Positions 24,434-33,925 of a stretch of DNA of 64,000 nucleotides are shown here, piece by piece; positions within the stretch are counted from its first letter, which is position 1; every line of letters starts with the position of its first letter. The notes beneath the pieces are model-generated. The model searched no databases. It had not been told where the DNA came from and saw nothing but the letters and a program-made list of their open reading frames with translations. The stretch comes from Robiginitalea aurantiaca. Its GTDB lineage: Bacteria > Bacteroidota > Bacteroidia > Flavobacteriales > Flavobacteriaceae. Both the position numbers and the translations under genes were made by a program. Location of the stretch: positions 372,001-436,000 of the forward strand of contig NZ_JAUDUY010000002.1 of the NCBI RefSeq assembly GCF_030380815.1, written 5' to 3'.

Positions 24434-24784
24434 TTATCCCTCCATAAAATCTTCTCTAATGGGACTAAACACATCAATTAAAGTTCCGGCTTCCTTGCAG
24501 ATTGCGCCGTGCATGACATGTGGTGGAATGTAAAAGGCGTCCCCTCCTTTGACGGTTCGCGTCTCTTCCCCTATAGTCAATTCAAAAGAACCACTGACTA
24601 CGTATGTCACCTGGGAATGTTGGTGTTGGTGCATTTGGCCTATACCACCTTCTTCAAAGTTTACCTTGACGAGCATAATACGATCGTCATAACCCATGAT
24701 CTGGCGTTCAACCCCCTCAGCAACGGTTTCCCATTCCAGTTCTTCATTCAATAAAAATTCTTTACTCGCTCCGAAAGTTTTCAT
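24434..24784 (-). CDS. kdgF: KdgF-like cupin, unsaturated monouronate ring-opening enzyme
   Basis: 116-residue single-domain cupin. The first motif supplies metal ligands His52, His54 and Gln58 (MHQHQHSQ), the second His92 (PPHVMHG). KdgF converts the cyclic 4,5-unsaturated monouronates released by pectin or alginate lyases to the linear keto form leading to DEH. It lies 6 bp after the PL17 gene, the enzyme that produces its substrate. Length, ligands and context agree. Confidence 0.88.
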   Translation of the reverse strand: MKTFGASKEFLLNEELEWETVAEGVERQIMGYDDRIMLVKVNFEEGGIGQMHQHQHSQVTYVVSGSFELTIGEETRTVKGGDAFYIPPHVMHGAICKEAGTLIDVFSPIREDFMEG

Positions 24785-24790
24785 AATCCG

Positions 24791-27043
24791 TTATTGTTTT
24801 GATTTCAAGTAGTAATACGGGCCTGTCCAAGCATACTCCGTATTGTTTATTATCAATTTGTGCTCTTTTGTCTTATCGGCATCATCCAATACCATCAGAA
24901 ATACCGACCTATTCCCTGTTTGATCCTCAACACCAACGACCAGATATTCCCTGTCGCTGTACAGAATTTTTAAGGCCTTGATCTTACTTTCGGCTTTTAC
25001 CGCTATTTCGGATACCGGACTATAACTGCCATGAGGCTCAATTATGGATGCAAATACCGTACTGGGGTGTCCTTTTCGTCTTACCATAAAGGCGGCGTCC
25101 CTGCGGAGGTTAAATTCCGGATCATCAGCTCCTAAGCGCGTGAACAGTAACTCGTCCTCCGCTTCGCTGGTCGTGATTAGGGTATAAAACCTGCCTGAAC
25201 GGTACCAGGAAAGCTGGGTATTAATACCTGAGGGTGTTCCATAGCCTTCCAAATACAGGTGCTGATACCCATTTTTGGTTCCAAAGGCCTCAAGTGCAGC
25301 TGGTGTTTCATACTGAAAGTTAGCCTCCATCAGTTGCCCCATAAAATGAAACGGGAGATCATACTGATTGTCGCCTTCAGCTTCTACTTTTAAAATATCA
25401 AGGACTATGGGATGATCATAACCTTCTTCGGCTATAAGTGCAATGGTCCGATGTAATTCCGTTCCTGGATAGGCGTTGCGTTCTTTGGCGCTTACCACCT
25501 GAATCTCTTTGTTTGAAGTATCGTAAAAATAAAGCTCGGAATGGTGCTTGCTACCCGTTTCATACCTTCCATCAAAATGAGAGGTTTCGTTCTGTATGAG
25601 CGTGTTATGGGCTATACTCTGTTTTGCCCATGATGTATTCTCCTTCAGGTAATTCCCACCTCCCTTTTGCTCAATATTGACAAAACGCGCCATTCCATAG
25701 TCCTGCAGAATGTCCTGTCCCCGATCGTAGAGCATATATGAGAGTTTGTCATAATGCCCGTGACTCAAACCCTGGGCGGTATACTTAAAGACCAGTTCGA
25801 GGTCATCCCGACGCAAAACTGCGATTCCTCCTTCCTTCCCTTCTGCCCCATCGGTCAAATTCACGGAAGATTTTTCAAATGGAAGGGATTTATCCTCGCG
25901 CAGGCCAAGGGCCACCGACAAACCAGAATCGGTCAACAAAACACGACCCTGTTTTTTGGCAATACTTAGCAGTTCAGGATCTTTTTCTCCGTAGTGATAC
26001 GCAATGTTCACAGCAGACACCAATTCCCTTGAGTAATAAGACATCCCTTTTTGCGCATCGTTCAAAGGAAAAAATTCCCCATCCGCATCCGACAAATTTA
26101 TGAGCGCATAAACGGATTTAAGGAGCACACTGTCCTTGTGTGCAAAAATCTGCATTTCCGGCCTGATATTTTGCAGGCCTACGGCCATTAGAAGAAACGG
26201 ATAGCTTGCATATCGCTGATAATAAGGTCCTTCCGTGTAATAGCCATCCGGTGAAAAGGGTTCGTCGAGGTTTGCCAGGAATCCGGCTTTTTGTCCCTCC
26301 ATTCGGATAAGCCCACCATCATCATCTCTTTCCGCTGCTTTCAATCCATCATCTTTGATACCGTACAACGCACGCTCCACCAATTCTTCGTCCCCCATAA
26401 CAAGACCAATCATACCTACGGCAGCATTGCCCCAGGTACTGTGATTGTGAATCCGATTGAAGAATTGAGGATTCTCGATGGAAATAAAATCGGCAAAAGG
26501 TCTGAAAAGATTGGTTTCGAGTTGTTGGCGCTCTCCTGCGCTAAGCCATTCGTAAATACAGTCATATGCCTGACTCACATAAACAAGCCAATTCGAGTCG
26601 TTCAAGCACTGCCAAAACAACTTGCCCCTTGCGTAAGACCGCTCTTTTGGATGAATGGGTAAATCCTTATACATGGCCTCGTATTGAAAAAGCATGTCCC
26701 GTACATAACGGGCATATTTTTCATCCTGCAGGATTTGGTAGAGTACTCCCGCTTTCTGAAGCATCAGAAAATTCCGTTTATGCCGCTCGTGGGTGTATCC
26801 CCCGGAATAATCGCGGGGTATGGGCGTATCGATACCCATCGCTATTTCAGCATCTACATCAGCCTGCATCCTTTCAAGGGAGGCATCGAAAAGGGGTACC
26901 GTTCCCAGTTCGGCCCGAATTCGCTCGACCCCGGCTTTGGTCAGGATAAGTTTCGGATGCTCCTGTGCCTGAACCATGCTTAATTGGGCCATCCATAAAA
27001 CAGCCAACTGTACACCGATCAGGCGAAATATCCTTCTACACAT
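24791..27043 (-). CDS. PL17 oligoalginate lyase
   Basis: 750 residues with a signal peptide (cleavage near VQAQ, residue 26). An alpha-toroid domain at about 60-380 includes RIHNHSTWGNAAVG near residue 195, and a heparinase II/III-like beta domain follows, with LSHGHYDKLSY near 424-434; these carry the Asn/His/Tyr residues used by the family. PL17 enzymes act exolytically on alginate oligomers and release unsaturated monouronate, preferring mannuronate. No lipobox is visible, so periplasmic location is likely. It lies 3 bp after PL6 and 6 bp before kdgF. Confidence 0.93.
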   Translation of the reverse strand: MCRRIFRLIGVQLAVLWMAQLSMVQAQEHPKLILTKAGVERIRAELGTVPLFDASLERMQADVDAEIAMGIDTPIPRDYSGGYTHERHKRNFLMLQKAGVLYQILQDEKYARYVRDMLFQYEAMYKDLPIHPKERSYARGKLFWQCLNDSNWLVYVSQAYDCIYEWLSAGERQQLETNLFRPFADFISIENPQFFNRIHNHSTWGNAAVGMIGLVMGDEELVERALYGIKDDGLKAAERDDDGGLIRMEGQKAGFLANLDEPFSPDGYYTEGPYYQRYASYPFLLMAVGLQNIRPEMQIFAHKDSVLLKSVYALINLSDADGEFFPLNDAQKGMSYYSRELVSAVNIAYHYGEKDPELLSIAKKQGRVLLTDSGLSVALGLREDKSLPFEKSSVNLTDGAEGKEGGIAVLRRDDLELVFKYTAQGLSHGHYDKLSYMLYDRGQDILQDYGMARFVNIEQKGGGNYLKENTSWAKQSIAHNTLIQNETSHFDGRYETGSKHHSELYFYDTSNKEIQVVSAKERNAYPGTELHRTIALIAEEGYDHPIVLDILKVEAEGDNQYDLPFHFMGQLMEANFQYETPAALEAFGTKNGYQHLYLEGYGTPSGINTQLSWYRSGRFYTLITTSEAEDELLFTRLGADDPEFNLRRDAAFMVRRKGHPSTVFASIIEPHGSYSPVSEIAVKAESKIKALKILYSDREYLVVGVEDQTGNRSVFLMVLDDADKTKEHKLIINNTEYAWTGPYYYLKSKQ

Positions 27044-27046
27044 TTT

Positions 27047-29380
27047 TTACTTATTTACCTGTCCTAAATCCAGGCCATCCGTTCCTTTACCCTTTAAGGG
27101 AGAATCTTCACGCAACCCATAGGTCTCGGAGTCTACAAAACCAGGATTTAAAGACCACAAGTTTTCCGTACTGTATTCCTGATCCCCTGTGACCTCGAGG
27201 TTGTCCGATTGGTAAAAGTTGTTGTTGGCTATACTAACTATGGGTTCACCAACCACCAAATGCATGTTTACCCCTTTACTGTTGTTAAATATGTTATTGC
27301 TGACATCAATTTCCTGTACACCATAAAGAGAAATGGAAGCACCGTATTTATTGCGGGCGTCCAGGCCGACATTGTCGAATACATTGTGATCTAACTCCAA
27401 AAAGGGGCCGAAGGTACTTTCGTCCTTACCCCCTCTGTGCAAGCGCAGAGCAGCCCCGCCAACATCTGAAAAGACATTATTTTCCATAATTACGTATTCG
27501 GCATTGTAAATCCCTATATCCTCGGTTTCCTTGTCCAGGGCGATGACATTACCGGTTATCGCGTGAAATTTTGAATTCCGGATACTGATGGTGTCGGCAA
27601 ATGTGTTTTTATAAACACGAATTGCATCATATGAATGGTTCACATCTAAGTTTACAAAATCACAATTCTCAATGAAAAGCTTGTAGTTTTTATTCATGGA
27701 GTACTTGCTGGTAGTAATTACCGAGTTCCCTGTTCTGTCAGGAGATTCCTTTCCGTCGAGTATTAGGTTTTCCAGCGCCAGGCTTCCACCATTGACAATT
27801 TCAAAGAGTGCTTTTTTCTCAAAGTGAATTACAGGCCTGTTCGTTGCATTGGATTTAAAGGTAAGCGGAAAGTTGACTGCAATAGTCTTGTTGACTGAAT
27901 ACGTACCTTCCTGCAATTCTATGACATCTCCTGGTGCGGCATTCTTTGCCGCCTCATACAAAGTATTCAGGCCAGGTGCTACGGATAAAGTATTTCCTGA
28001 GGCGCGTTTCCCCTCATTCATTTCTTTTGGATACCAGGCAACACCTGTATTCTCTTTGGTGGCGATGTCCGGGCTAATTTGAGCTCCAATTTTCAAATTT
28101 GGATCTGAAGGAATTAAAAAACCTCTTTCATCTTCTACCAATTCGAGATTCATTTGCACAAAACCTGTTTCACTTATGGGTTTTGTTTTCGGACTGATGA
28201 TGTTATCGCTGAAGTCAATACCGCTGATATCGTCGTAAACCGTAAAGAGGTCTGCACGGCCTTCATTATAGAAAATATTGTTCTCTACAACACAGTCTTC
28301 GGGTGGCGCACTGCGCTCTGCATCTGCTCCAGCGCACAACTGCACATGATCACAGTTGATAAAAGTATTGTTTCTGACCACCGCGTCCTTGGCCTGATCA
28401 TACCTGTTTATGGGTGAATTGTAAATGCCATTCATAATAACAAAAGCCCCGCGGAACCGGTAGCCAGTCAAGCCAATTCCATAATTATTGATCACTGTCT
28501 GCTTCCCATTGATTACACGAATCCCGCCTGTACTCGGTTTGTTGTTTCCAATAAATACGTTGCCGTCCACTAAAGTTTCTTCGCCATGGCGCATGGTAAG
28601 GGTCCCACTGCACTCGTAAAACACATTGTTCTTGTAGGTATTTTGGCCTGATTTATTTGAAATAATTTCGTGTTCCCCATTGCACCGATCAAAATAATTG
28701 GCGGCAACCATTGTATTGGAGTTTGTACGAGAGTAATGACTCGTCCCTATGCGCATTGTTTCGCCTCCATTGCTTCCTAAATTTTGCCGGGGGCCAAAAT
28801 AGTTGTGGTCAATTTGGTGATTGTTTTCCCGGCTCTCCTCTGTATTGAGCCGAACAATCATGGTGACCCCCCGATTTCTTTTGCCGACCAAATGGTTGTG
28901 GTCTACGCGATTGTTCTTTCCGTAGATCGCCACCCAGGTATCCGGCTCATGCCTTTCGGGATTGCTAAAATTATCGATGACACATTCTGTTAATCTCGAA
29001 TGACTCGCTAGTGTGTTCTTGTCCTTTTTAAAAGAAATGACTTCCGTTGTGGGCGTATACCCATTTTTGAACACAAGGCCTTCGACAACTAAATAAGATC
29101 CTGCAATCCTGAGATTAGATAAGCCTTCCAGGGTTACTTTCCCTTTTTCCTCTACGGTAAGGGTAATAGGACTAGCTTCAGTACCGTTTGCTTCAAAGAG
29201 GAGTTCGCTGTCCTTCCATACTCCATTGGCCAACACGATTACATCGCCTGGCTTGGCATTTTCAACAGCATTTTCAAATTCCTCCACCGACTTAACAAGT
29301 ATGCCTTCAATACTATTTTCTATACATGATTGAAGACACATTATTAGTAGAAGGATAACCAGGAAGTAGGAATTCTTCAT
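27047..29380 (-). CDS. PL6 alginate lyase lipoprotein, two beta-helix domains
   Basis: 777 residues. Lipobox LQSC (Cys19) predicts membrane anchoring. The N-terminal right-handed beta-helix (about 30-420) is the chondroitinase-B-like catalytic domain, with Lys243 (NKSGQN) as base and Arg264 (TMRHG) as acid; the 21-residue spacing equals that of characterised PL6 enzymes. A second beta-helix (about 455-777) matches the long two-domain PL6 type. These enzymes cut guluronate-rich or mixed alginate, often exolytically. It is the first gene of the PL6-PL17-kdgF operon, behind the best operator in the window. Confidence 0.94.
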   Translation of the reverse strand: MKNSYFLVILLLIMCLQSCIENSIEGILVKSVEEFENAVENAKPGDVIVLANGVWKDSELLFEANGTEASPITLTVEEKGKVTLEGLSNLRIAGSYLVVEGLVFKNGYTPTTEVISFKKDKNTLASHSRLTECVIDNFSNPERHEPDTWVAIYGKNNRVDHNHLVGKRNRGVTMIVRLNTEESRENNHQIDHNYFGPRQNLGSNGGETMRIGTSHYSRTNSNTMVAANYFDRCNGEHEIISNKSGQNTYKNNVFYECSGTLTMRHGEETLVDGNVFIGNNKPSTGGIRVINGKQTVINNYGIGLTGYRFRGAFVIMNGIYNSPINRYDQAKDAVVRNNTFINCDHVQLCAGADAERSAPPEDCVVENNIFYNEGRADLFTVYDDISGIDFSDNIISPKTKPISETGFVQMNLELVEDERGFLIPSDPNLKIGAQISPDIATKENTGVAWYPKEMNEGKRASGNTLSVAPGLNTLYEAAKNAAPGDVIELQEGTYSVNKTIAVNFPLTFKSNATNRPVIHFEKKALFEIVNGGSLALENLILDGKESPDRTGNSVITTSKYSMNKNYKLFIENCDFVNLDVNHSYDAIRVYKNTFADTISIRNSKFHAITGNVIALDKETEDIGIYNAEYVIMENNVFSDVGGAALRLHRGGKDESTFGPFLELDHNVFDNVGLDARNKYGASISLYGVQEIDVSNNIFNNSKGVNMHLVVGEPIVSIANNNFYQSDNLEVTGDQEYSTENLWSLNPGFVDSETYGLREDSPLKGKGTDGLDLGQVNK

Positions 29381-29768
29381 AGGATTGTTTCTAAATTGGT
29401 TCGTTAATTAGGCCGTTTATGAATTAGGCTGCCGGAGGGAACAAAGCTCCAACCGGAATATTATTTTGTAATTGGTTAACCAGATTGGTTTACCAAATAT
29501 ATGTATATTTGTTTAATCCCCAAATATTGAAGCAGAAAACTGAAGATCCGGCAAAATAACCTAATGTATTATCGCAATGCCACAAATTTAGGAACTTCCG
29601 ATTCACGCTTTCGCTTCTATCCATTATTCATTTGGCCAGGGCCATTCGGAAATTGGGGGATAACCTACAGGTCACTTGGCATTTCTGAAGGACCAGAAGT
29701 GGGCATCTAATAAATTCGTTAGTATATATATATGGTCCTATAACGTTTCAAAATACCCGTATCAAAGT
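29381..29768. other. Divergent control region between PL6 and the rraA-like gene
   Basis: A 388-bp gap. It holds the operator and both promoter boxes described at 29471-29523. The rest (29530-29768), including the roughly 250-nt potential leader of the plus-strand gene, shows no convincing gene or terminator. Confidence 0.5.
29471..29523. promoter_or_regulatory. Operator and divergent promoters of the PL6 operon
   Basis: Two dyads sit side by side: TTGGTTAACCAG (29472-29483) and ATTGGTTTACCAA (29484-29496). For the PL6 direction TTG (complement of 29521-29523), 19 bp, and TATATTTG (complement of 29494-29501) form an exact -33/-7 promoter, and the dyads cover its start site, as expected for repression. 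On the plus strand TATATTTG at 29504-29511 could drive the rraA-like gene. The same 20-mer occurs at 17545-17564. Confidence 0.75.
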
Positions 29769-30485
29769 ATGACTTCTTTATCCAAGGCTACAAAAATTAA
29801 ACTTCAACAGGTAAGTACCGCGACTATTGCAACCTGCCTCTTTAAAAAAGGACTGAAAAACCAGTTTATCCAAGGCGTACAGCGCTTGCAGAAGGAATAC
29901 CCCAACATGGTTGGGGAGGCGTATACCCTCAGATATATTCCAGCCCGGGAAGATCTGAATCCAATTTCGGTATTCAAGAATCCGGATCACCCCCAGCGTA
30001 TGGCGGTAGAACAATGCCCAAAGGGTAGTGTGTTGGTTTTTGACAGCAGAAAGAATGCCAGGGCAGCATCAGCGGGTTCAATCCTTGCCACCCGCCTGAT
30101 GATACGGGGGGCATCAGGTATGGTAACGGACGGAGGGTTCAGGGACTCCGAAGAAATCGCCGCCCTCGATTTTCCTGCCTATCACCAAACCCCATCTGCT
30201 CCGACAAACCTAACCCTGCATCAGGCCATAGACATCAATGTTCCAATTGGTTGCGGAGATGTGGCCATCTTCCCCGGTGACGTTCTGGTTGGCGATGGTG
30301 ACGGAGTCATTGTGATTCCAAAACATCTGGCTGATGAAGTAGCTGAAGAATGCATGGACATGACCCTTTATGAAACTTTTGTGCTTGAACAGGTACAAGA
30401 AGGAGCGTCCATAGTTGGCCTTTATCCCCTTACCTCAGCCGATAAGCAAGCCTCATTTGAAGCGTGGAAGCGCAACAATAATTAA
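29769..30485 (+). CDS. RraA-family protein (HMG/CHA aldolase-like)
   Basis: 238 residues from the ATG at 29769, preferred to a start 93 bp upstream because family similarity begins here. The fold is that of RraA: GSILATRLMIRGASGMVTDGGFRD (about 103-126), with Arg125-Asp126 being the catalytic pair of family members that act as metal-dependent 4-hydroxy-4-methyl-2-oxoglutarate aldolases or oxaloacetate decarboxylases. RNase E-inhibitor function belongs to a narrower subgroup. It is divergent from PL6 and shares its control region, so it may handle a 2-keto acid made during uronate breakdown. That role is inference. Confidence 0.8.
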   Translation: MTSLSKATKIKLQQVSTATIATCLFKKGLKNQFIQGVQRLQKEYPNMVGEAYTLRYIPAREDLNPISVFKNPDHPQRMAVEQCPKGSVLVFDSRKNARAASAGSILATRLMIRGASGMVTDGGFRDSEEIAALDFPAYHQTPSAPTNLTLHQAIDINVPIGCGDVAIFPGDVLVGDGDGVIVIPKHLADEVAEECMDMTLYETFVLEQVQEGASIVGLYPLTSADKQASFEAWKRNNN

Positions 30486-30543
30486 ATCTGCCAGGTGCGA
30501 AATCGATCCCGGGGGGTTAGCAATCAATTACTTCTGCACCCGG

Positions 30544-31329
30544 TTAGGATTGTTTCAACCCCTTGTCCTTGTCAAGTTCACTTTTTAAAATATTCCTGAA
30601 ACGGGTTGCGCTCAGATAATGGTCGTCCAGCAATTTTCCATTGTGCAGTAGACTGAAAACTCCGAAGCCGGACGGCGCCCTTTTTGCTTCGTTTACAGTA
30701 TTGATTTTGGATACCTTAAGTTCCACACCATAATCAAGGGCAACATTGAGTATGGCAAATACGGACTTTTCATTCCAGGGGCATTGATCGGCATAGCGTA
30801 AATGCCAACCTTTATATTTTTTTTGTTGTTCCGTCCAGTTATGGAATTTCGGTTTATCAGCATCCGCAATCCATGTTTTAGAGAGCAATTCAAACCTGTC
30901 CTTGGTTTCAATTTGTTCAAAGCCATTTTTCCTGAAAAGATCCTTATTGGCTAACCAGCCGCCATTACTTGTCATTACACAAAGGCCATCCATCCCCAAT
31001 GCTTTGGCTTCCTTTTCAGCCTCTGAGATTAATATTGAACCATAGCCCTTACTCCTTTCCTTCATGGAATAGATATAGGTACAATGGATAAACATATAGT
31101 TATCGGCATCTATGGGTCGCCAGGCGTTCCTGCCCGGAACATATTCAATAAACCCCAACCTTTTTCCTTCCTCATTTTTCAGGATCTTGATTCTTAGCCC
31201 CTCTTTGAAACGCTTTCCAAACCACTGAAGTTTATCCTTAAACCCCTGTCTTCGGGTATCTTTTATACAGAAGAAAGATTCCTGTATAGCATTTTCAGGG
31301 GTAACCGTTACTAAGTACATAGTGTCCAT
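30544..31329 (-). CDS. GNAT acetyltransferase with YoaP-like C-terminal domain
   Basis: 261 residues. The N-terminal two thirds form a GNAT fold: the acetyl-CoA loop region is KERSKGYGSILISEAEKEAKALG, preceded by the strand YMFIHCTYIYS and followed by GLCVMTSNGGWLANKDLFRKNGFEQ. The C-terminal 90 residues (KGWHLRYADQCPWNEK ... GVFSLLHNGKLLDDHYLSATRFRNIL) match the YoaP-type domain seen in some GNAT proteins. The substrate is unknown. The gene points toward the rraA-like gene and looks unrelated to alginate use. Confidence 0.78.
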   Translation of the reverse strand: MDTMYLVTVTPENAIQESFFCIKDTRRQGFKDKLQWFGKRFKEGLRIKILKNEEGKRLGFIEYVPGRNAWRPIDADNYMFIHCTYIYSMKERSKGYGSILISEAEKEAKALGMDGLCVMTSNGGWLANKDLFRKNGFEQIETKDRFELLSKTWIADADKPKFHNWTEQQKKYKGWHLRYADQCPWNEKSVFAILNVALDYGVELKVSKINTVNEAKRAPSGFGVFSLLHNGKLLDDHYLSATRFRNILKSELDKDKGLKQS

Positions 31330-31627
31330 TTTTTATTCCAGATCCGCAGCCAGGCGAATCGCCGGAAAATCCCAGGATCCATTTGTGCGCTCATTTACAT
31401 TGAAGCACTAAACATACTGGTAATCAGTATTTTGTGAAATGATCCAGATCAGTCAGGACTTCTTTTTTACTTTCAGCAAATCCTCAAGATCTTGAGCCAA
31501 TAGAAAGTCCAGTAGTGTTGGCGAAGGACATCGAATCATTTTAAGGAAAAAGGGGAAAGCTCGCTATTTCTGGTATAATTTCAATAAGGGGATATCCTTA
31601 AGAAAAAGAGTTCCAAATTCGGAGTAT
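31330..31627. other. Gene-free stretch with one short frame
   Basis: About 300 bp without a clear gene. On the minus strand 31453-31539 encodes 28 residues (MIRCPSPTLLDFLLAQDLED then LLKVKKKS), which has a protein-like composition but no recognised family. It may be a remnant or chance. Confidence 0.25.
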
Positions 31628-32428
31628 TCAAACCGCCTCCTCCTTCCGTGTCAGTTCCTCAAAACGCTCTTTAAAATCCGGAGTTTCCGTACCCATCCAG
31701 GTATCCCAGAAGGTAAAATAAAGTCCATAGTTGTAGTTGAACTTCTTGTGGTGGTCATCGTGATGGGCCGCTCCGATCAGCCATTTTGCCAACCAGTGCC
31801 GGGCCCAGTTGGGGGCGTAAATTTCCACGCCCCCATGGCTGATCGTTGCCGACAGCGTCATAAACATTAACAGCGCCAGGATGACCCCAATGTGCAGAGG
31901 CAGCCAGAGCACCAACAATGGGATGACAATGGCCTGCAGTAATGACTCCAAAGGATGAAAGGAGAAAGAGGTGAAGGCCGAGGTTTGCAGGCTCATATGG
32001 TGTGCCTTATGTACCCATCGGTAGACCCCGGGAAGGTGCATCCAGCGATGGAGCCAGTAATAAAAAGTATCCTGGATGATCAGTACAAGCAGTACGCTCA
32101 ATACCGAATACCAAACGGGATAGGCGTCAAAACTTGTATAGATAGCGGTATGGCCCCTTTGCCATAGCACAATCATCCCCATGCCCAGGACGGTAAAAAT
32201 AGCAGCGCTAATCGCAGATCTGTAAACCTCCTTCCTGATTTGTTTGCGCTTCAACTTAGAAATACTCAGAAATCGATGCCGGAATCGATCCCCAAACCAA
32301 TTATGAAAAAAATGATGATACACCCCTGAGAAGATCAGATAGCGAATGAAGATTATAACAAAGAGGCCCAGCGCCGACCATAAAAGGTAAGGAGGATTAA
32401 GCTGCCCGATTTGTTTTAGATATTCCAT
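31628..32428 (-). CDS. Sterol desaturase / fatty acid hydroxylase superfamily protein
   Basis: 266 residues, several membrane helices. The three histidine boxes of the di-iron superfamily are present: HRWMH, HKAHH and HDDHH. Members hydroxylate or desaturate lipids such as sterols, carotenoids, ornithine lipids or fatty acids in the inner membrane. The MHLPGVYRWVHKAHH context is the common bacterial form. No neighbour reveals the substrate. An upstream gap of about 80 bp separates it from the DUF481 gene in the same direction. Confidence 0.88.
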   Translation of the reverse strand: MEYLKQIGQLNPPYLLWSALGLFVIIFIRYLIFSGVYHHFFHNWFGDRFRHRFLSISKLKRKQIRKEVYRSAISAAIFTVLGMGMIVLWQRGHTAIYTSFDAYPVWYSVLSVLLVLIIQDTFYYWLHRWMHLPGVYRWVHKAHHMSLQTSAFTSFSFHPLESLLQAIVIPLLVLWLPLHIGVILALLMFMTLSATISHGGVEIYAPNWARHWLAKWLIGAAHHDDHHKKFNYNYGLYFTFWDTWMGTETPDFKERFEELTRKEEAV

Positions 32429-32509
32429 TGCGCATAGATTTCAATAGATTGCTTCAAATGGCCACTAAAATAGCCATATTCACCTCGCTGACCATACCTC
32501 CTGAACCCC

Positions 32510-33553
32510 CTAATTTAGGGTATAGGTTAATTGAAGGTTTATGCCGTAATCATCATTTGAAAGTGAACTGGCAGGAGGGCTGCTATCGTAATTGTAATAA
32601 AAATTAAACCCAACTTTAAAATTGTTATTAAACACACTGACGTTTGGATTCAAATTAAAACTTACCCTATATCTGTTATCACTTGTAAAGTAGGGAATGT
32701 AACTGATATTAGACTTCAATGAGATTTTTGGATTGGTGTATTTAAAAATATCGTAGGACAAACGGATTAAACCTGCAATATCATTTTGTGTTGCAGTGTT
32801 GGTATCAAATGATTTTTCAGAAATGCCGGTCACACCCCCGAACATATATAATCTGCTCCATGTCGTATTTGTAACGTCCTTTATGGCTCCTACAGTGAGA
32901 TTATACCTTTCCTTGATCCCTAATTGCAAATTCTGACTCCTCCCCAGACCTACCAGTGAAGACCATTTATTTTCAAATAAATGCTGCCAATTTAAATTGA
33001 CCTCGGAGTTATTGGTAATCAAGCTGTCATTCTGATAAGACAGGTTTAAAAACCAGTCTGTATTTAGGGATGTTTTCTTATTTCTGAATTGTAGATTACC
33101 CGAAAAGGCTACGGTGGTTAATTGACTACTTTTAGAAAAATTACCGCCCAGACTTATATTTCCGGAAAACCTTTGCAAAAAACTCCCCTGAATGGGATGG
33201 ATTTCCACAATGTCATCAATATTTAGTTCCTTTTTTTCTTCTGCTAGGTTTATTAGAACGGCACCTGTGCTGTCAGATGCTTCAAAGGAGGAATAATAAA
33301 TAGTCCCATTTTTCATTACGATTTCAAACTGTTTTTGTGAAACAATGGTGCTTACAAAAGGAATCTCAACGCTTATTGTTCCCATCCCGTCCATTTTCCA
33401 TGTTACTATACCATATTCCATTTTTTTAAAATCGCCTTTGAGGATATTCCCGTTTGTATGAACTATGGTATCTGTTTTTTGAGCAAGGCCTTTTATTTGT
33501 GGAATCACCATTAAAGTCAAAAAAAGAATAATATGTATGGTGGATTTGTTCAA
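32510..33553 (-). CDS. DUF481 outer-membrane beta-barrel protein
   Basis: 347 residues with a signal peptide. The N-terminal region (about 25-120) has repeated short strands (TIVHTNGNILKGDFKKMEYG, TIYYSSFEASDS). The C-terminal part (about 125-347) is a series of amphipathic strands ending in a conserved LTYTLN-type strand, matching the DUF481/YdiY family of salt-induced outer-membrane proteins. Function is unknown. The gene stands alone. Confidence 0.78.
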   Translation of the reverse strand: MNKSTIHIILFLTLMVIPQIKGLAQKTDTIVHTNGNILKGDFKKMEYGIVTWKMDGMGTISVEIPFVSTIVSQKQFEIVMKNGTIYYSSFEASDSTGAVLINLAEEKKELNIDDIVEIHPIQGSFLQRFSGNISLGGNFSKSSQLTTVAFSGNLQFRNKKTSLNTDWFLNLSYQNDSLITNNSEVNLNWQHLFENKWSSLVGLGRSQNLQLGIKERYNLTVGAIKDVTNTTWSRLYMFGGVTGISEKSFDTNTATQNDIAGLIRLSYDIFKYTNPKISLKSNISYIPYFTSDNRYRVSFNLNPNVSVFNNNFKVGFNFYYNYDSSPPASSLSNDDYGINLQLTYTLN

Positions 33554-33925
33554 ATTTTAGGTCCAGGTGTTTAGATGGGATGAATCTATCTGGGGCAGTT
33601 AAAGATAGTTTGAATGTTCTGAGTTTTGATACGACTACGTCTTTGGAAAGATAAGCAATAGACGCTATCTCAAAAAATCCAAAGGAAGACTATCATCAAT
33701 TGGAGGTACTTAATTTACGGGGTCGAGTCTGGGCGGCAGAAATCACACATGATCTCGGGCCTACCAAGGTAATTCCGATTCGGAAAGAAAAGTTATTTGT
33801 TTATGGCGTAAAGGAAATATGAAGCGAGGCTTTTTTCTTCAATCAACCTTACTTTTATTTTAGAACCCCGGATGACCTGCTAATGCGAGACCGCTTTCAG
33901 AATCACCGAATTGCACGTTGAGATG
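33554..33925. other. Gene-free stretch holding a coding-like remnant
   Basis: A 372-bp gap. Apart from the remnant at 33655-33822 nothing convincing is seen; no TAnnTTTG box lies directly before the downstream minus-strand genes. Confidence 0.3.
33655..33822 (+). pseudogene. Probable C-terminal gene remnant
   Basis: From just after a TAA to the TGA at 33820-33822 the plus strand reads as a plausible protein tail: EDYHQLEVLNLRGRVWAAEI, then THDLGPTKVIPIRKEKLFVYGVKEI. It has no start codon or upstream continuation. The composition is far from random, but the family is not recognised. It is probably the end of a lost gene. Confidence 0.35.
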
